A stretch of DNA of 64,000 nucleotides from Xanthomonas sp. CFBP 8443. Its GTDB lineage: Bacteria; Pseudomonadota; Gammaproteobacteria; Xanthomonadales; Xanthomonadaceae. Shown here piece after piece: positions 18,585-26,874 of the stretch. The stretch's first letter is position 1. Every line of letters starts with the position of its first letter. The position numbers and the translations under genes were made by a program. The notes beneath the pieces were generated by a model that made no database searches, was not told the origin of the DNA, and saw only the letters and a program-made list of their open reading frames with translations. The stretch is from positions 4,836,001 to 4,900,000 of the forward strand of contig NZ_CP102592.1 of assembly GCF_025666195.1 (NCBI RefSeq), read 5' to 3'.

Positions 18585-19627
18585 GTTCCGTTTCCCACAC
18601 CACCCGCGTAGTGCTCGCCTCGCGTCCGCAGGGTGCGCCGAGCGCGCAGAATTTCCGTCTCGAACAGGCGCCGCTGGCCGTGCCCGGCCCTGGCCAGGTG
18701 CTGCTGCGCAACCGCTGGCTGTCGCTGGATCCGTACATGCGCGGGCGCATGAGCGATGCGCCGTCCTACGCGCCGCCCGTGCAGCTGGACCAGGTGATGG
18801 TCGGCAGCACCGTCGCCGAAGTGCTGGAATCGCACCATCCCGACCTCAAGCCCGGCGACCTGGTGCTGGTGCAGAGCGGCGGCTGGCAGACGCACCTGGT
18901 GGCCGACGGCGCCGGTCTGAGGCGCAAGCTCGATCCGCAGTCGCCGCTGCCGCCGAGCACCGCGCTCGGTGTCTACGGCATGCCCGGCTTCACCGCCTAC
19001 GCCGGCCTGCACGAGATCGGCAAGCCGCAGAGCGGCGAGACCGTGGCGGTCGCCGCCGCCACCGGCCCGGTCGGCGCCACCGTGGCGCAGATCGCCAGGT
19101 TGCGCGGCGCGAAGGTGATCGCCATCGCCGGCGGCGCCGAAAAATGCCGCTACCTGCGCGAGGAACTGGGCCTGGACGTAGCGTTGGACCATCGCGCCCC
19201 GGATTTCGCCGAGCAGCTGCGTGGCGCCGCGAAGGATGGCATCGACGTCTACTTCGAGAACGTCGGCGGGCACGTGTTCGATGCGGTGCTGCCGTTGCTC
19301 AACGACTTCGCGCGGGTGCCGGTGTGCGGCACCATCGCCACCTACAACACGCGCGGCGAATTGCCGGCGGCACCGGACCGCGTGCCGGCGCTGATGAACC
19401 AGGTGCTGCGCCAGCGGCTGACCGTGCGCGGCTTCATCGTCGGCGATTTCGTCAAGCTCTACCCGGAGTTCCTGCGCGAGATGGGCGCGTGGCTGGCCGA
19501 CGGCCGCGTGCGCTACCGCGAACACGTCGTGCATGGGCTGGAGAACGCGCCGCAGGCCTTCATCGACATGCTCGGCGGCGGCAACTTCGGCAAGCTGGTG
19601 GTGCAGCTGGACGAGAGCCGGGATTAG
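18581..19627 (+). CDS. NADP-dependent oxidoreductase (medium-chain, CurA/leukotriene-B4-reductase type)
   Basis: 348 residues of the zinc-independent medium-chain reductase family that reduces alpha,beta-unsaturated carbonyls. Landmarks are the N-terminal LDPYMRGRMSD motif and the cofactor motif ATGPVGATVAQIA, and there is no zinc-cysteine cluster. It overlaps the upstream aldo/keto reductase by ATGA. The stop codon lies inside a run of GGATTAG heptamers, so expansion or contraction of the repeat adjoins the 3' end of the gene. Confidence 0.92.
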   Translation: MSSVSHTTRVVLASRPQGAPSAQNFRLEQAPLAVPGPGQVLLRNRWLSLDPYMRGRMSDAPSYAPPVQLDQVMVGSTVAEVLESHHPDLKPGDLVLVQSGGWQTHLVADGAGLRRKLDPQSPLPPSTALGVYGMPGFTAYAGLHEIGKPQSGETVAVAAATGPVGATVAQIARLRGAKVIAIAGGAEKCRYLREELGLDVALDHRAPDFAEQLRGAAKDGIDVYFENVGGHVFDAVLPLLNDFARVPVCGTIATYNTRGELPAAPDRVPALMNQVLRQRLTVRGFIVGDFVKLYPEFLREMGAWLADGRVRYREHVVHGLENAPQAFIDMLGGGNFGKLVVQLDESRD

Positions 19628-19661
19628 GGATTAGGGATTAGGGATTAGGGATTAGGGATTT
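19621..19661. repeat. Tandem heptamer repeat (GGATTAG)n
   Basis: Five perfect copies of GGATTAG followed by a partial sixth. The first copy supplies the TAG stop codon of the upstream reductase gene. Such short tandem heptamers are frequent between genes in xanthomonads and are likely to vary in copy number between strains. Confidence 0.9.
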
Positions 19662-19719
19662 GAGAAGCTGTGCTGCGGGGTCACGACCATGCGGCGACTG
19701 TCTCTGCAGCCCGAGCCCG

Positions 19720-20499
19720 TTATTGCAGCAGGAAGCGCAGCAACGCGTCGTTGAAGGCGTGCGGCGACTCCAGGTTGCACAGGTGCCGGCCGTGCACCTG
19801 GGCGAGGCTTCCGCGCATCGCCTGCGTGGCGATCGCCTGCAGGCCGTCGGGCGGGCACACCGGATCGTCGTGCCCGGCCAGCGCCAGCAGCGGCGTGGCG
19901 ATCCCGCCCAGCGCACCGCGGAAATCGGCGCCGGCCACCGCCTCGCAGCAGGCCAGGTAGGCCTGCGCATCGGTACCCAGGAACGTCGCCAGGATCGCCT
20001 CGACCGCCGCCGGCTGCATGGCGGCGAAGGCCGGCGTGAACCAGCGCTCGCGGGTGCCGTCCAGCAGCCCCGCCAGTCCCTCGGCGCGAACTTGCGCGAT
20101 GCGCGCCCGCCAGCTGTCCTCGGTACCGATCCTGGCCGCGGTCGCGCATACGGTCAGCGTCTGCAGGCGCTCGCCGGCATGCAATCCCAGCCATTGCCCG
20201 GTCAACCCGCCGATCGACAGGCCGCAGAAGTGCGTGCGCTCGACCGACAGCGCATCGAGCAACGCCAGCACATCCCCGGCCAGGTCCTCGACCCGGTACG
20301 GTCCCGGCACCGCGCTCGAGGCGCCATGGCCGCGGCGGTCGTAGCGCAGCACCCGGTAGTACGGCGCCAACGCATCGATCTGCCCGTCCCACATGTGCAG
20401 ATCGGTGCCCAGCGAGTTGCAGAAGGTCAGCCAGGGACGGCCTTCGCTGCCGTCGACGCGGTAGTGCAGGCGGTGCGTGGGAAGTTCGAGGAAGGGCAT
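19720..20499 (-). CDS. pcaD: Alpha/beta hydrolase, 3-oxoadipate enol-lactonase-like
   Basis: 259 residues, alpha/beta hydrolase with nucleophile Ser95 in GLSIGG and the His motif GRHLCNLESP near the C-terminus. The pattern GLSIGGLTGQWLG matches 3-oxoadipate enol-lactonases (PcaD), which open the lactone in the beta-ketoadipate pathway. However, no other pca gene is nearby, so it may be a paralogue acting on another ester. Convergent with the reductase upstream. Confidence 0.8.
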   Translation of the reverse strand: MPFLELPTHRLHYRVDGSEGRPWLTFCNSLGTDLHMWDGQIDALAPYYRVLRYDRRGHGASSAVPGPYRVEDLAGDVLALLDALSVERTHFCGLSIGGLTGQWLGLHAGERLQTLTVCATAARIGTEDSWRARIAQVRAEGLAGLLDGTRERWFTPAFAAMQPAAVEAILATFLGTDAQAYLACCEAVAGADFRGALGGIATPLLALAGHDDPVCPPDGLQAIATQAMRGSLAQVHGRHLCNLESPHAFNDALLRFLLQ

Positions 20500-20699
20500 G
20501 GCGGCGATGTCGAATGAGGGGGCGCGCCTGTCGGCCGCCAGCGGAGTCTAGCGCTCTTGCCGCAGGGGGAATGCGCAAGGCCCGCAGCATGCAACCTCCA
20601 CCACAACGGGGCGTGCGGCGTGAGCGCATTGCACGGGTTTCGCGTCGGGCCGGCACGTCGCCGCGCCGACGCACGGCCAACATCGCCAAGCGCCGTTGC

Positions 20700-21605
20700 C
20701 TAGTGCAGCAGCGCCAGCACGAAATCGAGGAAGGCGCGTACCTTCGCCGGCAGGTGCTGGCGCGATGCGTACAGCGCATACAGCGGGAATCGCTCGTCGG
20801 GCCAGTCGGGGAACAGGTCGATCAGCCGGCCGTCGTCGAGCATCGGCCGCAGGCCCAGATCGAACACCTGCGCCACGCCGTAGCCGGCAAGGCACACGCT
20901 GTAGAGCGAGCCGGCATCGTTGACGGTCAGCTGCCCCGCCATGTCCAGTTCGATGCGTTTCCTGCCGCGCACGAACTCCCAGGTGAAGGGCCGCCCGGTG
21001 TGCGCGTCGCGGAACAGGATGCAGGTGTGGCGCCGATCCTGCAGTTCCTGCGGCGATGCCGGCCGGCCATGGCGCTGAATATAAGCGGGTGCGGCGATGG
21101 TGACGACGCGGCAGTCCATCAGCTTGCGCGCCACCAGCGTCGACGGCGGCGGATGGCCGAAGCGCAGCACCAGGTCGTAGCCGTCGGCCACCATGTCGCC
21201 GGGTTCGTCGCGCGTGATCAGCTCCAGTTTCAGGTCCGGATGCGCCTGCAGGAAGGTGCCAAGCCGCGGGCCCAGCACCAGGCGCGAGAAGAACGGATCG
21301 ACGTTGACCCGCAATCGGCCGCGCACGACGTTCGCTCCTTGCTGCGCCGAGGCGGCCGCCTCTTCCAGCGCCGCCAGCAAGGGCGCCACTTCGCCGTGGA
21401 AGCGACGGCCCTCGTCGGTGAGCGCGATCGCGCGCGTGGTGCGATCGAACAAGCGGATGCCCAGCCGTGCCTCCAGCCGCGCAACCGCACGACTGACCCC
21501 GGAAGGCGTCATGTCCAGCCGCTCGGATGCGGCGGCGAAGCTGCCGCTGTCGACGATGGCGCACAGCACGCCGATGCCGTTGGCCAGGCGTTCGTCAAAG
21601 GTCAT
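20700..21605 (-). CDS. LysR family transcriptional regulator
   Basis: 301 residues. N-terminal winged helix-turn-helix (about 10-65, including SFAAASERLDMTPSGVSRAVARLE) and a C-terminal substrate-binding domain. It is divergent from an NmrA-type gene with 136 bp between the starts, the typical LysR-target layout. The palindrome CCGAT-GAT-ATCGG at 21657-21669 is a candidate operator. Confidence 0.94.
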   Translation of the reverse strand: MTFDERLANGIGVLCAIVDSGSFAAASERLDMTPSGVSRAVARLEARLGIRLFDRTTRAIALTDEGRRFHGEVAPLLAALEEAAASAQQGANVVRGRLRVNVDPFFSRLVLGPRLGTFLQAHPDLKLELITRDEPGDMVADGYDLVLRFGHPPPSTLVARKLMDCRVVTIAAPAYIQRHGRPASPQELQDRRHTCILFRDAHTGRPFTWEFVRGRKRIELDMAGQLTVNDAGSLYSVCLAGYGVAQVFDLGLRPMLDDGRLIDLFPDWPDERFPLYALYASRQHLPAKVRAFLDFVLALLH

Positions 21606-21656
21606 GCCAGATTCCGCTCATGGGATTACTGACCCTGCGTCATCAATGAACTGACA

Positions 21657-21669
21657 CCGATGATATCGG
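21657..21669. promoter_or_regulatory. Candidate LysR operator
   Basis: Inverted repeat CCGAT-GAT-ATCGG in the intergenic space between the divergent lysR and nmrA-like genes. Dyads of this kind are typical LysR binding sites; assignment rests on position and symmetry only. Confidence 0.4.
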
Positions 21670-21741
21670 AAGCGGCGCCGACGACGCCCAGAATGCGTGC
21701 CACGTCTGCTACCGCGGCGGGCACCCACGAAAGGAACGCAC

Positions 21742-22623
21742 ATGTACGCAATCACCGGAATCACCGGGCAGGTCGGTGGCACGCTGGCACGCAGCCTATT
21801 AGCGGCGGGCCACCAAGTGCGTGCCGTGTTGCGCGATGCCGCAAAGGGCGAGCGATGGGCCGCACAAGGCTGCACGGTGGCACTGGCCGAACTGACCGAC
21901 GTGCCGGCCCTGGTCCGCGCCTTCAGCGGCACCGAAGGCGTCTTCATCCTGCTGCCGCCGGCCTTCGACCCCGAACCGGGGTTTCCGGCCGCGCGCCGCA
22001 TCATCGCCGCGCTGCGCGAAGCGCTGGAACAGGCACGACCGGAAAAGGTGGTGGCACTGTCCACCGTCGGTGCCGACGCAGAGCGCCCCAACCTGCTCAA
22101 CCAGCTGCGCATCATGGAGCAACAGTTCGCCACGCTGCAGATGCCGACGGCCTTCCTGCGCGCGGCCTGGTTCATGGAGAACGCACGCTGGGACATCGAC
22201 GCCGCCCGCAGCGGCGCCATCGCCAGCTATCTGCAGCCGGCGTCGCGCGCCATCGCGATGGTCTCGATCCATGACGTGGGCCGCACCGCCGCCGTCATGC
22301 TGCAGGAGCAATGGGAAGGGCATCGCATCGTGCAACTGGAAGGCCCGCAGCGGACCAGCCCGGACGACATCGCCACCGCATTCGGCCGCCTGCTCGGCCG
22401 CGACGTGACCGCCCAGACCGTGCCGCGCGACACCTGGGAAGACCTGTTCCGTGCCCAGGGCATGCAGCATCCGTTGCCGCGCATGCAGATGCTGGACGGC
22501 TTCAACGCCGGCTGGATCGATTTCGCGCAGGGCGGCGACACGCATGCGGAGTCGCGCGAGGGCGAGATCGGCATCGAAGCGGCGCTGCGCGCGATGCTCG
22601 AGGAGCAGGCCGGCGTGGAGTGA
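21742..22623 (+). CDS. NmrA-like NAD(P)-binding protein
   Basis: 293 residues of the atypical SDR group (NmrA/QOR2/NAD(P)H azoreductase-like). The cofactor motif GITGQVGG sits at the N-terminus and the canonical Tyr-Lys pair is absent, which fits redox-sensing or quinone-reductase proteins. The ATG at 21742 has a good ribosome-binding site (AAGGAACGCAC). Divergent from a LysR regulator that probably controls it. Confidence 0.9.
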   Translation: MYAITGITGQVGGTLARSLLAAGHQVRAVLRDAAKGERWAAQGCTVALAELTDVPALVRAFSGTEGVFILLPPAFDPEPGFPAARRIIAALREALEQARPEKVVALSTVGADAERPNLLNQLRIMEQQFATLQMPTAFLRAAWFMENARWDIDAARSGAIASYLQPASRAIAMVSIHDVGRTAAVMLQEQWEGHRIVQLEGPQRTSPDDIATAFGRLLGRDVTAQTVPRDTWEDLFRAQGMQHPLPRMQMLDGFNAGWIDFAQGGDTHAESREGEIGIEAALRAMLEEQAGVE

Positions 22624-22935
22624 GCATGCGGCGGTTCGCGACCGCCGCGTTGTCTTTCGAGGCGACATCTTCATCGGCAGGGCGAGCGCATCGCAGCGAG
22701 CGATTCGCCATGGTCGGGCGCATTTCCGAGTGACGTCTTATCCCGCAGGCGCGGCGACACGACGGCGCACGCCACAACGGCCCCAGTCGATCGATCCAGC
22801 CAGTCTGGATGCTGGCCATGCCACCCAGCCTCCTGCGTGCAGAGCCCACGCTGACGATGCACGCAAGCGGCAACATGTCGCCGCTTGCGTCATTGGACGT
22901 TTACCATCGCGTATCCCAGCATCGCGGCGCAGGCC
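22624..22935. other. Intergenic region without recognisable gene
   Basis: 312 bp between the NmrA-like gene and the phosphatase-like gene. I see no conserved-looking frame, tRNA or terminator. Confidence 0.45.
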
Positions 22936-23274
22936 ATGTCGCCCATCCGCAACGTCCTGTTCGTGTGCGCCCGCAACCGGCTGCGCAGCCCAACCGCCGA
23001 GCAGGTGTTCGCCGATTGGCCGGGCATCGAGACCGCATCGGCCGGCATCCAGGCCGACGCCGACACGCCACTGACGCCCGAACTGCTCGCCTGGGCCGAT
23101 CTGATCTTTGTGATGGAACGCCGGCACCGCAGCAAGCTGTCGGCGACGTTCAAGCGCCACCTGCGCGGCAAGCGCGTGGTGTGTCTCGGGATTCCCGACG
23201 ACTACGCGTTCATGGCGCCGGCGTTGGTGGAACGCTTGCTGCGCACGGTGCCGGCATATCTGCCGCGACGTTGA
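22936..23274 (+). CDS. Low-molecular-weight protein tyrosine phosphatase-like protein
   Basis: 112 residues, shorter than the usual 140-160 of the family. The P-loop is present as C11-X5-R17-S18 (CARNRLRS), with the flanking LFVC strand and SPTAEQVF. The late DPxD general-acid motif is missing (the chain continues LGIPDDYAFM), so catalysis may be altered. Small one-domain proteins like this occur in many proteobacteria; their substrates are unknown. The ATG at 22936 begins the homologous part. Confidence 0.75.
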   Translation: MSPIRNVLFVCARNRLRSPTAEQVFADWPGIETASAGIQADADTPLTPELLAWADLIFVMERRHRSKLSATFKRHLRGKRVVCLGIPDDYAFMAPALVERLLRTVPAYLPRR

Positions 23275-23423
23275 TCGATCGCGATGGCATCGCTTCGGCA
23301 CGTCCGCCGGTGCGATGCCGAGATAATGAAAATAATTGCAGAAACCTCTTGCGCAATGAAAATAACGCAGGTAATGTGCGCGCCCATCAGCCGACGTGTT
23401 CGGCAACAACCCAACCGACGACC

Positions 23424-23534
23424 ATGAATCCCCGCCACTTCAACGCCCTTGTGCCCAACCTGCAGCGCGAAACGCGCGCAGCGTCGCCACGTGCGCTGTG
23501 CGGCGACGCGCTGCGGCTGGGCCATACCCCCTGA
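23424..23534 (+). CDS. Possible 36-residue leader-type peptide
   Basis: Short frame from ATG 23424, starting MNPRHFNALVPNLQRE, with no known similarity. It is followed at once by two strong hairpins (23553-23577 and 23584-23619), the layout of a leader peptide with attenuator. The peptide has no run of a single amino acid and the second hairpin lacks a long T-run, so this could equally be chance. Confidence 0.3.
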   Translation: MNPRHFNALVPNLQRETRAASPRALCGDALRLGHTP

Positions 23535-23552
23535 TCGACTGATCTTCCCCTG

Positions 23553-23619
23553 CGGAGATCGGTTGCATCGATCTCCGAGGAACGCGAACGCCCTCGGACA
23601 CCGCACCGGGGGCGTTTGC
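23553..23619 (+). ncRNA. Two consecutive strong hairpins
   Basis: Hairpin 1 has the perfect 9-bp stem CGGAGATCG/CGATCTCCG with a 7-nt loop GTTGCAT. Hairpin 2 has the 10-bp stem GCGAACGCCC/GGGCGTTTGC (one G-U) with a 16-nt loop, followed by TTTG. They could be an attenuator or terminator pair after the 36-codon frame, or part of a longer structured RNA that leads into the tRNA-like elements. Confidence 0.4.
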
Positions 23620-23798
23620 TTTGTGCGTTCGCAACGTATTTTGTCGATCCCAAACCCAGGCACCCGGGCATGGACTGCCCGGAAACAGGGAAGTTTCGCT
23701 CGCGAGGCGCGCAAGCGCTGCGTCCAGGTGCCGGACGCGGGCGGCGGGGAAAGGATCGACGCAGGAATTGCCGCTTCGAAAGAGGCGTCAATCGGGAA

Positions 23799-23841
23799 AC
23801 TGTACTTAATGGTCGCTAGCGGTACGGGATGCGATTCCCGT
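23799..23841 (+). ncRNA. Partial tRNA-like element A (anticodon and T-arm like)
   Basis: Resembles the 3' half of a tRNA. A 4-bp stem ACTG/TGGT holds a 7-nt loop TACTTAA (CTT at anticodon positions), a 10-nt variable region follows, then a T-arm-like hairpin ACGGG/CCCGT with loop ATGCGATT. No clear D-arm or acceptor partner is visible, so this is a weaker call than the two elements downstream. It shares the CTTAA loop motif with element C. Confidence 0.35.
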
Positions 23842-23851
23842 CCGGTGCGCA

Positions 23852-23867
23852 CGGCACTGCCGTCGCG
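23852..23867 (+). promoter_or_regulatory. Candidate sigma-54 type -24/-12 element
   Basis: CGGCAC-TGCCG-TCGC keeps the GG and GC dinucleotides at the 12-bp spacing required for RpoN promoters, but deviates at two other positions. The expected start would fall near 23878, just before tRNA-like element B. RtcB operons in other proteobacteria are driven by sigma-54 with RtcR, which makes the match worth noting. In GC-rich DNA such matches also arise by chance. Confidence 0.25.
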
Positions 23868-23900
23868 TATGCCTGCGGCCGGGATGTGCAGTTTCCACCA

Positions 23901-23963
23901 GACGTTAGCTCAGAGGTAGAGCGGTGGCGCGTCCACTGGTCGCCGGTTCGACTCCGGCACGTC
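23901..23963 (+). ncRNA. Degenerate tRNA-like element B
   Basis: A 63-nt cloverleaf-like sequence. The acceptor is reduced to 5 bp (GACGT/ACGTC), the D-arm GCTC/GAGC carries AGAGGTA in its loop, and the anticodon-like arm GGTGG/CCACT has only a 5-nt loop CGCGT. A short variable part precedes a perfect T-arm GCCGG-TTCGACT-CCGGC. The shortened anticodon loop means it cannot be a translational tRNA. It is separated by a single base from element C and lies in the same direction as slipin and rtcB. Confidence 0.6.
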
Positions 23964-23964
23964 G

Positions 23965-24040
23965 CTTTGGATAGCTCAGCTGGTAGAGCATCGGAACCTT
24001 AATCCGACTGTCGCGGGTTCGATTCCCGCTCCGAGAACCA
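23965..24040 (+). tRNA. tRNA-like element C, Lys(CUU)-like with encoded CCA
   Basis: A 76-nt cloverleaf. The acceptor CTTTGGA/TCCGAGA contains two G-U pairs and a C-A mismatch at position 1-72. The other arms are D-arm GCTC/GAGC, anticodon stem TCGGA/TCCGA, T-arm GCGGG-TTCGATT-CCCGC, discriminator A and an encoded CCA. The anticodon-loop sequence ACCTTAA puts CTT at 34-36 but has C at position 33, where tRNAs have an invariant U. A weak acceptor and an abnormal loop suggest a tRNA mimic or a decayed tRNA-Lys rather than a working one. The hairpin CATGAC/GTCATG (24039-24057) overlaps its CCA end. Confidence 0.6.
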
Positions 24041-24413
24041 TGACCTTTCACGTCATGTGCAATACCGGGCGCAAGCCCAGCAAGTCGCGCCGCGCGGGAC
24101 GCGCTGCACGCATCGCCACCGGCGCTGCGTACCGCGTGCACCGCAGCGTCGCTGCCGCCGCCGCGCCGCCCTGGACGTGCGTGCCGGCGCAAACGATCGC
24201 ATCGCAATGCAACGCGATGCGCTCGCCTGCGCCGGCCTCCGCACCGACAGCGCCCGTCGGCCGCCGCAGCGACGCCGTGCGCGCACTTGCATCCATTCCA
24301 GCGTTGCGTCGCCGACGGCGTGCGCAACGCGACGTCCTCGCGCTCGTCGGTCCGGCGCGGCGACTTCATTCACAGGACCGGATCACCAGAGCCACACACA
24401 AGGAGAACGTGCC
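24041..24413. other. Spacer between tRNA-like elements and slipin gene
   Basis: 373 bp with no coding frame I can support. It begins with a 6-bp hairpin with a 7-nt loop overlapping the CCA of element C. There is no terminator, so RNA starting upstream could read through into slipin. A good ribosome-binding site (AAGGAG) precedes the slipin ATG. Confidence 0.45.
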
Positions 24414-25535
24414 ATGTTCTGGATCAAGCGGGTCGTGATCGGCGATAGCGAGCGCGGCCTGATGTATCGCAACCGGCGTTTCGAGCGCGTGCTCGCGCCC
24501 GGCGTCTACCGCCTGTTCGACCCAGCGCGGCGTATCGAGGTGAAGACCTTCAATATCGCCGTACCCGACTACGCCGGCAACGACGTCGACGCGCTGATCG
24601 CGCGCCTGGGAGCACAGTTGCACGAACTGTTCGTGCTGGCCGACCTGGGCAGCGACGAGGTGGGCCTGGTGTTCAAGCAGGGCAAGCTCGAGGACGTGCT
24701 GCCGCCCGGCACGCGCCGGCTGTACTGGCGTGGGCTGGTTTCGGTGGACGTGATGCGCCTGCCGCTGGGCGAGAGCCTGGCGGTGCCGTCGGATGTCGCC
24801 CAGCGCCTGCGCCAGCTCGGCATGCTGTCGCGCTTTGCGGTCGCGCTGGACGTTCCGGCCGAGTCGGCGGGACTGGTGTTCGTCGATGGACGCCTGCAGC
24901 AGACGTTGACGCCGGGCCACTACGCGTTCTGGAACTTCCGCAAGAACATCGTTGCGGAGGTGATCGAGCTGCGAATCCAGTCGGTGGAGGTTTCCGGGCA
25001 GGAGCTGTTGACCCGCGACAAGGTCAGCCTGCGCGTCAACCTTGCCGCGAGCATGCGCGTCGCCGACCCGGTTGCGGCGCGGACGCGGGTGGCCAAGTAC
25101 GGCGACCAGCTGTATCGCGAGCTGCAGTACGGTTTGCGCCGCGCGGTTTCGGCCAAGACGCTGGACGAGCTGCTTGGCGACAAGGCCTCGCTGGACGCGG
25201 ACATCTTCGGCTACGTGCGCGAGCAGGTCGCCGGCTTCGGCATCGAGGTGCTGGGCGTGGGCGTCAAGGATGTGATCCTGCCCGGCGAGATGAAGGAGAT
25301 CCTCAACGCGGTGGTGCAGGCGGAGAAGTCGGCGCAGGCCAACGTGATCCGCCGGCGCGAGGAGGCCAACGCCACGCGTTCGCTGCTCAACACCGCCAAG
25401 CTGATCGAGGACAACCCGGTGCTGATGCGGCTGAAGGAGCTGGAGGCGCTGGAGAAGGTCACCGAGAAGATCGACAAGCTCACCGTGTTCGGCGGCCTGG
25501 ATGGCGTGCTGAAGCAGTTGGTGACGATGAAGTGA
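24414..25535 (+). CDS. Slipin (SPFH/band-7 family) protein
   Basis: 373 residues. The N-terminal ~165 residues contain two similar segments (GLMYRNRRFERVLAPGVYRL and GLVFVDGRLQQTLTPGHYAF), i.e. a duplicated beta-rich entry region. They are followed by a band-7 domain (about 180-330), with a helical, coiled-coil-prone tail (AEKSAQANVIRRREEANATRSL). Slipins form membrane-associated oligomers. It is 55 bp upstream of rtcB on the same strand, and slipin-RtcB pairs recur in bacteria, so the two are likely one RNA-repair module; the slipin's molecular task is unknown. The ATG at 24414 is preceded by AAGGAG. Confidence 0.9.
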   Translation: MFWIKRVVIGDSERGLMYRNRRFERVLAPGVYRLFDPARRIEVKTFNIAVPDYAGNDVDALIARLGAQLHELFVLADLGSDEVGLVFKQGKLEDVLPPGTRRLYWRGLVSVDVMRLPLGESLAVPSDVAQRLRQLGMLSRFAVALDVPAESAGLVFVDGRLQQTLTPGHYAFWNFRKNIVAEVIELRIQSVEVSGQELLTRDKVSLRVNLAASMRVADPVAARTRVAKYGDQLYRELQYGLRRAVSAKTLDELLGDKASLDADIFGYVREQVAGFGIEVLGVGVKDVILPGEMKEILNAVVQAEKSAQANVIRRREEANATRSLLNTAKLIEDNPVLMRLKELEALEKVTEKIDKLTVFGGLDGVLKQLVTMK

Positions 25536-25590
25536 CACCGCCTTGCGCGGCGGAGGGAATCGCCGCGCACGGCTTCGAAGGAATGACACC

Positions 25591-26808
<1,218 letters not shown>

Positions 26809-26844
26809 GGCCGTCGCGGCGATCGCGGCGGCACCGGCAGGCGC

Positions 26845-26874
26845 AGGCCGTCCGTTCGCGGACGGCCTTTTTTT
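26845..26874 (+). terminator. Rho-independent terminator of the slipin-rtcB unit
   Basis: Perfect 10-bp stem AGGCCGTCCG/CGGACGGCCT with a TTCG tetraloop and seven T. It lies 36 bp after the rtcB stop and abuts the stop codon of the convergent flavoprotein gene. Confidence 0.95.

Larger units (their letters stand above)
23275..23900. other. Structured non-coding region upstream of the tRNA-like elements
   Basis: 626 bp without a long gene but full of strong inverted repeats. These include CGGAGATCG/CGATCTCCG (23553-23577), GCGAACGCCC/GGGCGTTTGC (23584-23619), CCGGGCA/TGCCCGG (23664-23682), a GCGTCC/GGACGC stem with a 7-nt loop (about 23719-23737) and an imperfect 11-bp stem with a GAAA loop (23765-23790). 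Two exact 11-bp direct repeats AATGAAAATAA (23325-23335, 23355-23365), 30 bp apart, lie in an AT-rich stretch that may be a promoter or protein-binding region. I read it as a possible structured RNA precursor or leader for the tRNA-like/slipin/rtcB locus. Confidence 0.5.

Noticed and set aside
19621..19661. GGATTAG array as a CRISPR or telomere-like structure
   Set aside because: The unit is only 7 bp with no spacers; a simple tandem repeat.
23901..24040. Two ordinary tRNA genes
   Set aside because: Element B has a 5-bp acceptor and a 5-nt anticodon loop. Element C lacks U33 and has a weak acceptor stem. Neither fits a standard working tRNA.
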